NCBI GenBank assembly: GCA_003247275.1
Contig: QKAA01000077.1
Span: forward strand, 1-12,311
DNA length: 12,311 bases
Reading direction: 5' to 3'
Source of the DNA: a bacterium
Lineage (GTDB): Bacteria > Patescibacteriota > Microgenomatia > UBA1400 > RBG-16-45-19
The translations under genes and the position numbers were made by a program. Positions 7,601-12,311 of the stretch are shown here, in pieces. Within the stretch, counting starts at the first letter, position 1. Each line of letters starts with the position of its first letter. Under the pieces are notes generated by a model that did not search any database, was not told the DNA's origin, and saw nothing but the letters and a program-made list of their open reading frames with translations.

Positions 7601-7629
7601 ATCATAGTGAATTTTTTGCGATGAAGCAA
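7601..7629 (-). promoter_or_regulatory. Promoter of the CPBP / DUF5667 operon
   Basis: On the minus strand TTGCTT (7629-7624) is followed after 17 bases by TATGAT (7606-7601). The -10 ends 15 bases before the ATG at 7585, giving a leader of only about 8 bases. It overlaps the upstream region of the divergent kinase-like gene. Confidence 0.6.
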
Positions 7630-7653
7630 TTTCTGGTAACGGCTATTATGGGG

Positions 7654-7659
7654 TATAAT
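7654..7659 (+). promoter_or_regulatory. -10 box of the kinase-like gene, short leader
   Basis: A perfect TATAAT ends 11 bases before the ATG at 7671, so the transcript would carry about 5 leader bases. No convincing -35 is seen at the proper spacing (TTCTGG at 7631 is weak), and no Shine-Dalgarno is present. Confidence 0.55.
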
Positions 7660-7670
7660 TCAATTTTATA

Positions 7671-8417
7671 ATGACTCGCAAACAATCAACTTTACCACCA
7701 TATTCTGTTGTCATCACTGGAGAATGGCCTGGTGCCGGTCAATCAACGACCGCTTTGATGTTGGCAAAAAAGTTGGGATTTCAGAGAGTTTATGCGGGAA
7801 AATTGTTTCGAGCCTTTGCTCATGCTTGGCAAATAGAAAAAGAACGAACTGATTGGGACACATTTGAACAATCAGTGAAAATGGGAAAATTTGATTTAGA
7901 TAGCTACGGATTTGAAGAGACAGATTTTAACGAACAGCATTTGCATGCGTTTCAATTTCAATTAAAGAAATCTAAAAATCCCAGCCTGTGGGACATGATT
8001 ATTGATAAACATTCGTTGGAAGCATTACTTAAGCCGGGAATGGTAGTAGAGGCAAAAGTTGGGGTTCTCTTAGATAAAATCAAAGTATTCCCAAAAGTTC
8101 GACGAAAACATAAGGTGTTTAAATTTTTATTGACTTGTCCACCAGAAATTTCAGCTCATAGAGTGATTAAACGCAAGATTGAAAATGGGGAATTGTCACC
8201 CATGGATAAGGAAAGTGAAGATTATTTGAAATTGGTGCGGCAGACAACGACCGAAACAATTAATCGACATTTACGGGATTGGGAACGATACGAGAAAATT
8301 TACGGTATTTATCGGAGCGATATTTATCGTCGGGGAATTTATCGAGTATTTACGGCGGACAAAACCCAAGAGGAAGTAGTAAATACTTTAATTTCAATTA
8401 TTGAAGATAAACTTTAA
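7671..8417 (+). CDS. Cytidylate-kinase-like P-loop protein with altered Walker A
   Basis: The 248-residue protein has the layout of the compact cytidylate kinase family. An N-terminal strand and P-loop occupy 12-30. The segment VYAGKLFRAFA (40-50) is at the place of the NMP-binding helix, and VVEAKVGVLL (125-134) is where the family has a GR-type motif. The end, from about 190, keeps the R...T...R..RY...YGI pattern of the LID and C-terminal helix. The P-loop reads GEWPGAGQST: the catalytic Walker A lysine is glutamine (Q24, codon CAA), and the leading glycine is displaced or replaced by glutamate. Known members phosphorylate CMP or dCMP with ATP; without the lysine this one may be weak, or may be a nucleotide-binding pseudokinase. 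It is divergent from the CPBP operon. Its TAA stop overlaps that of the convergent HEPN gene. Confidence 0.72.
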   Translation: MTRKQSTLPPYSVVITGEWPGAGQSTTALMLAKKLGFQRVYAGKLFRAFAHAWQIEKERTDWDTFEQSVKMGKFDLDSYGFEETDFNEQHLHAFQFQLKKSKNPSLWDMIIDKHSLEALLKPGMVVEAKVGVLLDKIKVFPKVRRKHKVFKFLLTCPPEISAHRVIKRKIENGELSPMDKESEDYLKLVRQTTTETINRHLRDWERYEKIYGIYRSDIYRRGIYRVFTADKTQEEVVNTLISIIEDKL

Positions 8418-9079
8418 GAAGCAGCAAAGTTGGCTGCAGCTTGATGATTGTGAGAGCGATGTTGAGTGAAGAGTTGCTCGCGTTCGATGGCAAGTTCAAT
8501 GGTGGAAAAGATCAACTCGACTTTGATTTGAGCTTCAACAAGGGTGTAGAGTCTTAATTTATCAGGTTTGAAATGAAACACGTGGTTGCGGCACTTTCTC
8601 CAGGTTGACCAGAGTCGGGGAGGAAGGTCATCGCCAAATAGGCGAGAGATATCATCGTAAACCCAACCATCTTCACGGTATTTTTCGGGCAAATCAGGAT
8701 TAACGGCTTTACCAATACGGAAATGGTCACTTTGATACATGTGAGCATCAATTAAGCCATTCCGATAAAAGAAATGTTTTAAAAAGCCCTCGTAGGCCTT
8801 GGCAGCGGGATATACAAGAAAGCCATAATCAACTATTTGTTGGCTTTTTTGAGCTTTTTTTTCTCTTTCGAGTAAGTATTCAGCTTCAACGAGGAGCTGA
8901 CGTTGAACAGGATCAACGTGATCAAGCCATTGGTTCATAAGATCGATTTTCTGGTTATAAATTAGATCATTAGTATGGCATATTTGGGGATTTAAGCGCA
9001 ATTGTTGGTCAATTGTGATGGATCGAAGTGATAACTGCCTTCTTCTCCGCTGGTTTATGTCGCACAATATTTTCTTCAT
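8414..9079 (-). CDS. HEPN-domain RNase, RnlA/LsoA toxin-like
   Basis: The 221-residue soluble protein carries a HEPN RX4H motif, R164-N-H-V-F-H169, in a conserved WRKCRNHVFHF context. A second conserved block, YPAAKAYEGFLKHFF at 90-104, supplies K94 and E97. The spacing of these residues (three apart, then five apart) parallels the catalytic set of E. coli RnlA as I recall it (R255, E258, R318, H323), so the domain is probably an RnlA/LsoA-type RNase that cleaves mRNA. It is shorter than RnlA and lacks most of the N-terminal part of that toxin. No RnlB-like antitoxin or MNT nucleotidyltransferase lies next to it. The ATG at 9079 is 46 bases from the divergent PBP start, with TATTAT 8 bases before it. 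The 3' end shares TTAA with the stop of the kinase-like gene. Confidence 0.72.
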   Translation of the reverse strand: MKKILCDINQRRRRQLSLRSITIDQQLRLNPQICHTNDLIYNQKIDLMNQWLDHVDPVQRQLLVEAEYLLEREKKAQKSQQIVDYGFLVYPAAKAYEGFLKHFFYRNGLIDAHMYQSDHFRIGKAVNPDLPEKYREDGWVYDDISRLFGDDLPPRLWSTWRKCRNHVFHFKPDKLRLYTLVEAQIKVELIFSTIELAIEREQLFTQHRSHNHQAAANFAAS

Positions 9080-9087
9080 TGATTGCG

Positions 9088-9093
9088 ATAATA
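9088..9093 (-). promoter_or_regulatory. -10 box of the HEPN gene, near-leaderless
   Basis: TATTAT on the minus strand ends 8 bases before the ATG at 9079, so transcription would begin at or within two bases of the start codon. A loose -35 (TTGTAA, 19-base spacer) lies inside the divergent PBP promoter region. No Shine-Dalgarno is seen. Confidence 0.45.
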
Positions 9094-9110
9094 CAGGTTT
9101 TCAATTTTGT

Positions 9111-9119
9111 TGTTACAAT
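9111..9119 (+). promoter_or_regulatory. Extended -10 of the PBP gene, leaderless
   Basis: TGTTACAAT is an extended -10 (TGn plus TACAAT). It ends 6 bases before the ATG at 9126, which places the expected transcription start on the A of the ATG. No -35 or Shine-Dalgarno is evident. Confidence 0.5.
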
Positions 9120-9125
9120 AGCTCC

Positions 9126-11510
9126 ATGAAGTGGTTTCCTGGAACTAAACGATCTCGTTTGCCTCGAATTTCCGTAACTGTCCCCTCTCTCAAGCGGATG
9201 TTTCTTAAGCGGCGGAAGTCGGGACGCAAACAAAAAGTGTTAATTGGGATTATTCTGGCTGTATTGGTATCGATTACTGGTTTGGGGATCTGGTTTTTTC
9301 ATGATCTCCCCTCCCCTAAAACGTTGTCTTCTGGGGATTTTCCGGTTTCAACTCAAATTTTGGATCGGAATGGGCAACTATTATACGAGGTTTACGCTGA
9401 TGAACATCGGACGCCAGTTTCGATTGAGTCACTCCCCGCTTATGTGCCCCAGGCAACCATTGCAATTGAAGATAAAACGTTTTACAAACATTGGGGGTTT
9501 TCGTTTCAGGGAATCATTCGAGCTTTAAAAAACATTGTGTTTGAAAACAAGCTCCAGGGTGGATCAACATTAACTCAGCAATTGGTTAAGACGGCATTAC
9601 TGACTCCGGAGAGAACATTGTCGAGAAAAATTAAGGAGGGAGTGTTAACTATTGGGACTGAGTTGTTGTATAGCAAAGATCAAATTTTGGAAATGTATTT
9701 AAATCATGTGCCGTATGGCGGAACTGCTTATGGAGTAGAGGCGGCAGCACAACGACTGTTTGGCAAAAAGGCAACTGATTTGAGTTTGGCGGAGGCGGCG
9801 TTAATTGCAGGTTTACCTCAAGCTCCAAGTCGCTATTCACCATTTATTAACCCTGAGCAAGCAAAGCTCCGGCAAGCTGAGGTGTTAAGGAGAATGGTGG
9901 AAGACGAGTATATTTCAGGGGCGGAGGCGGCAAGCGCTGAGGCAGAACCGCTTAATTATGCGGCGGCGGCAACTAACATTCGGGCACCACATTTTGTGTT
10001 TTATGTCAAAAGTTTGCTGGAGGAAAAGTATGGAATGCAGGCGGTTGAGCGAGGGGGCTTACGGGTAACGACTACTCTAGATTTGGATTTGCAGGACTAT
10101 ATTCAGGCGAGTGTAGCGGCAGAAATTAATGACTTGGAGCGTTATCGCATTTCTAATGGAGCAGTGTTAGTAACCAAGCCCAATACTGGTGAGATTTTAG
10201 CGATGGTGGGTTCAAAAGATTATTTTGATACGGCAAATGACGGACAAGTTAATTTGACCATGAGACTCCGACAACCTGGCTCATCGATTAAGCCACTTAA
10301 TTATGTGACGGCCCTACAAACTAAAAAATTAACGGCAGCATCAATACTCTTAGATGTCCCGAGTTGTTTCTTGGTGACAGGGCAAGCGTCGTATTGTCCA
10401 AAAAATTATGACGGAGCTTTTAGAGGGCCAGTGAGTTTTCGAAATGCTTTGGCGAATTCATACAATATTCCGGCGGTGAAGATTTTGGCGCTTAATTCTT
10501 TAGACACGATGATCGCTACCGTGTCGGCAATGGGCATTACCAGTTTTACTGATCCTTCGCGTTATGGTTTGTCACTGACGCTGGGGGGTGGCGAGGTAAC
10601 GATGATGGATATGTCGACAGCTTTTGGAACGTTAGCAAATCAAGGAGTCCGAGTACCGCTTAATCCCCTCTTGGAAGTAAAAGATTACACTGGGAAAGTA
10701 TATGAAACACATGACCCGACGGTGGTGGCACAAGAATTGGCGGGATTTTTTGATGAAACTGACGAGCGATCAAATGTGGTGGGTGAAACTCGAATGACTT
10801 TGTATCGGGCTTTAAACCGAGAACCAGCTTATATCATTGATGATATTTTGGCAGACAATCAAGCCCGTTCAGCAGCCTTTGGCAGTAATTCAAAATTGAG
10901 GATACCGAATAAAACAGTCTCCGTAAAAACTGGAACGACCAATGATATTCGGGATAACTGGACAATTGGATTTACGCCAGAATATGTGGTGGCGGTTTGG
11001 GTGGGAAATAACGATAGTACCCCAATGAATCCGTATTTGGTTTCGGGAGTAACGGGGGCGGCACCAATTTGGAACACGGTAATGAGTCATATTTTGGTTA
11101 ACCTTGAGGACGTGGTACAACCTGAGCCTTCGGGAATTACCAACATTTCTGTATGTAATCAAACGGGAGCGGCACCGGTTGCAAATACTGAGTGTTCGGC
11201 TCGATCTGAGTTATTTTGGTCGGAACGATTGCCCAGTCAACCACAGGCAGAGCGGAAAAATATTTGGGTGTATAAGGATACCGATCAGCCGGCCTTTTTC
11301 CAGTCAGTAACGGATAAACAAGCGGAACCGGTTAACGTGGATCAAATTGAATTAAGAGAACATACGGTGGTGTCGGATGGATTTAGTATTGATTACTGTA
11401 TTGATTGTGCCCTGCCGGTGAACGAAGAAGGTAAGGTGAGTTACCCACAAACAAATATCGATATGAGTCGATTTTATTGGGGTGACGGGTTTGAAGTATT
11501 GGATTACTAG
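9126..11510 (+). CDS. Class A penicillin-binding protein (GT51 transglycosylase plus transpeptidase)
   Basis: This bifunctional peptidoglycan synthase of 794 residues polymerises lipid II and cross-links stem peptides outside the membrane. A basic cytoplasmic head (1-37) precedes a membrane anchor at about 38-58. The GT51 domain (about 75-260) shows IAIEDKTFYKHWG with catalytic E115, GGSTLTQQLVK, EMYLNHVPYGG with E189, and the AEAALIAGLPQAPSRYSP end motif. The transpeptidase domain has the SXXK motif S386-S-I-K389, the SXN motif S445-Y-N447 and KTG at 601-603. The C-terminal extension holds C677, C690 and a CIDC pair (758, 761). The ATG at 9126 is chosen over an in-frame start at 9015, because upstream residues would run through the divergent HEPN gene and because a -10 box lies 6 bases before it. 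The GNAT gene follows 10 bases after the TAG stop. Confidence 0.95.
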   Translation: MKWFPGTKRSRLPRISVTVPSLKRMFLKRRKSGRKQKVLIGIILAVLVSITGLGIWFFHDLPSPKTLSSGDFPVSTQILDRNGQLLYEVYADEHRTPVSIESLPAYVPQATIAIEDKTFYKHWGFSFQGIIRALKNIVFENKLQGGSTLTQQLVKTALLTPERTLSRKIKEGVLTIGTELLYSKDQILEMYLNHVPYGGTAYGVEAAAQRLFGKKATDLSLAEAALIAGLPQAPSRYSPFINPEQAKLRQAEVLRRMVEDEYISGAEAASAEAEPLNYAAAATNIRAPHFVFYVKSLLEEKYGMQAVERGGLRVTTTLDLDLQDYIQASVAAEINDLERYRISNGAVLVTKPNTGEILAMVGSKDYFDTANDGQVNLTMRLRQPGSSIKPLNYVTALQTKKLTAASILLDVPSCFLVTGQASYCPKNYDGAFRGPVSFRNALANSYNIPAVKILALNSLDTMIATVSAMGITSFTDPSRYGLSLTLGGGEVTMMDMSTAFGTLANQGVRVPLNPLLEVKDYTGKVYETHDPTVVAQELAGFFDETDERSNVVGETRMTLYRALNREPAYIIDDILADNQARSAAFGSNSKLRIPNKTVSVKTGTTNDIRDNWTIGFTPEYVVAVWVGNNDSTPMNPYLVSGVTGAAPIWNTVMSHILVNLEDVVQPEPSGITNISVCNQTGAAPVANTECSARSELFWSERLPSQPQAERKNIWVYKDTDQPAFFQSVTDKQAEPVNVDQIELREHTVVSDGFSIDYCIDCALPVNEEGKVSYPQTNIDMSRFYWGDGFEVLDY

Positions 11511-11515
11511 AAGGA
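11511..11515 (+). promoter_or_regulatory. Shine-Dalgarno of the GNAT gene
   Basis: AAGGA directly follows the PBP stop codon and stands 5 bases before the ATG at 11521. It fixes this start rather than the in-frame upstream start at 11482 inside the PBP gene, and indicates translation from a shared transcript. Confidence 0.7.
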
Positions 11516-11520
11516 AAATT

Positions 11521-11991
11521 ATGGCTGATGTTGTTGTTAGATTTGCTAGACAAGACGAGGTGAAAACACTCCAAGATCTTAATGATGAAGTTTTCGTCGA
11601 TAACTCTAAATATGACCCTGATTTGCGATTGGATTGGGCACAATCGGTTGATGGGGGCCAACAATATTTTACAGAGTTAGTTAATAATCCTGATTCGATT
11701 TGCTTAATTGCTGAAATAGACGGTGAACCAGTTGGTTATTTAGCAGCAGGGCTAAAAGAGTTTAGTTATCGCTTGAGCAAGTATGTTGAATTAGAGAATA
11801 TGGGCGTTAGTCCCCAACATCGATCCAGCGGAATTGGCACTAAGTTGATTAACCGATTTTATGAGTTGGCAAAAGAGCGCGGATACCAGCGAGTCTATGT
11901 TAATGCATATTTTCTTAACAATAAGGCAGTGGAATTTTATAGACGCTGTGGTTTTAGTGAAATTGATATTAGTTTGGAAAAGGCCTTGTAA
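11521..11991 (+). CDS. GNAT-family N-acetyltransferase
   Basis: The 156-residue protein has the GNAT fold pattern. An N-terminal strand (VVVRFARQDEV) begins it. ICLIAEIDGEPVGYLAAGL at 59-77 gives the strand pair. The acetyl-CoA motif A follows as LENMGVSPQHRSSGIGTKLI (about 89-108, the QHRSSGIG loop binding the pyrophosphate). The C-terminal AVEFYRRCGF is motif B. Such enzymes transfer an acetyl group from acetyl-CoA to an amine on a small molecule or protein; the substrate cannot be told. The gene lies 10 bases after the penicillin-binding protein with its own Shine-Dalgarno, so the two are probably co-transcribed. The link may be merely positional. Confidence 0.92.
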   Translation: MADVVVRFARQDEVKTLQDLNDEVFVDNSKYDPDLRLDWAQSVDGGQQYFTELVNNPDSICLIAEIDGEPVGYLAAGLKEFSYRLSKYVELENMGVSPQHRSSGIGTKLINRFYELAKERGYQRVYVNAYFLNNKAVEFYRRCGFSEIDISLEKAL

Positions 11992-12041
11992 ACATTGAGT
12001 TTTGTTGGAGACTATTTAAAATATTTTCCAGATTTATGTTG

Positions 12042-12047
12042 TAGAAT
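12042..12047 (+). promoter_or_regulatory. -10 box of the right-edge gene, leaderless
   Basis: TAGAAT ends exactly 6 bases before the ATG at 12054, the same geometry as in front of the PBP gene. No -35 or Shine-Dalgarno is evident. Confidence 0.42.
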
Positions 12048-12053
12048 TAATTC

Positions 12054-12311
12054 ATGCGATGGGACAGGAATTTTTTGCGGTTTCTACAACGATTGCTTGA
12101 GCAATTGGGAACTCCATTTTTTTGGTTATTTTTTGCCTTAAGTTGGCTTTTGTATCGCTTGTTTTTGATGATTCGGGCTGTTTATCGAGGGATTCGATTT
12201 GAAACACGAGTGTTTCGAGCGATGTCAGATTTATTGTTTGTTCGTAAAAAATCTCAACCAAAAAAGAAGTATTCAGAAAAACGACGAAAACATTATGGCC
12301 TGGCCATTGTG
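12054..12311 (+). CDS. Partial membrane protein, N-terminus (right edge)
   Basis: The frame runs 86 codons from the ATG to the window edge without a stop. The visible part has a short basic head (MRWDRNFLRFLQRLLEQ), a strongly hydrophobic, tryptophan-rich segment at about 20-43 (FFWLFFALSWLLYRLFLMI), then an arginine- and lysine-rich stretch (RKKSQPKKK, SEKRRKH) that appears to lead into a second hydrophobic segment. A membrane protein is clear; the family is not. Basic heads like this precede the anchor of some class A penicillin-binding proteins in CPR bacteria, but that is only a guess here. It is 62 bases after the GNAT gene and probably has its own promoter. Confidence 0.65.
   Translation, partial: MRWDRNFLRFLQRLLEQLGTPFFWLFFALSWLLYRLFLMIRAVYRGIRFETRVFRAMSDLLFVRKKSQPKKKYSEKRRKHYGLAIV

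Noticed and set aside
9015..9125. Upstream in-frame start of the penicillin-binding protein (831 residues)
   Set aside because: The extra residues overlap the divergent HEPN gene, look unlike a membrane-anchor head, and would lie upstream of the best -10 box.
1..12311. CRISPR arrays, tRNA or rRNA genes, insertion sequences, attachment sites
   Set aside because: I saw no regularly spaced repeats, no cloverleaf, no transposase and no terminal inverted repeats with target duplications anywhere in the window.

Overview
The window looks like chromosomal DNA of a small-genome bacterium of the Candidate Phyla Radiation (Patescibacteria), possibly Microgenomates-like. The reasons are compact gene packing, low to moderate GC, a DUF5667-type envelope protein, a lone class A penicillin-binding protein next to small accessory genes, and adenosylcobalamin-dependent ribonucleotide reductases as the only dNTP-synthesis enzymes seen. 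Standard bacterial code fits: TAA, TAG and one TGA act as stops. The phylum is an inference from gene content, not from a marker gene.

Region 1 (1-4873, minus strand) is a deoxyribonucleotide operon. Transcription runs leftward from a promoter near 4755 through nrdR (4670-4221) and two tandem, non-identical class II ribonucleotide reductases (4183-2093 and 2052-106) into a small gene cut by the left edge (60-1). Two palindromic sites at 4708-4723 and 4740-4755, 32 bp centre to centre, have the form and spacing of paired NrdR boxes, and one lies inside the promoter spacer. NrdR therefore probably represses its own operon.

Region 2 (4874-7585, minus strand) holds a CPBP-family membrane protein, a membrane-anchored DUF5667-like protein, and then a well-formed cobalamin (B12) riboswitch at about 6016-6154. 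The riboswitch sits directly in front of an unrecognised 374-residue protein. That protein ends in a cysteine cluster with exactly the spacing (CX2C-X9-CX2CX2C) found at the C termini of both B12-dependent reductases just downstream. This is the most interesting part of the window: an unknown gene apparently controlled by B12, next to the B12-dependent enzymes, with a matching tail.

Region 3 (7586-9125) contains a cytidylate-kinase-like P-loop protein whose Walker A lysine is replaced by glutamine. It faces, tail to tail with a shared stop tetranucleotide, a HEPN-domain protein with an intact RX4H motif resembling the RnlA/LsoA RNase toxins but with no recognisable antitoxin beside it.

Region 4 (9126-12311, plus strand) carries a class A penicillin-binding protein (GT51 plus transpeptidase) and a GNAT acetyltransferase in one operon, then the start of a membrane protein cut by the right edge. 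Several genes here have a good -10 box only 6 to 11 bases before the ATG and no Shine-Dalgarno, suggesting leaderless or very short-leader transcripts. Other genes (the riboswitch gene, the acetyltransferase, the left-edge gene) have clear Shine-Dalgarno sequences.
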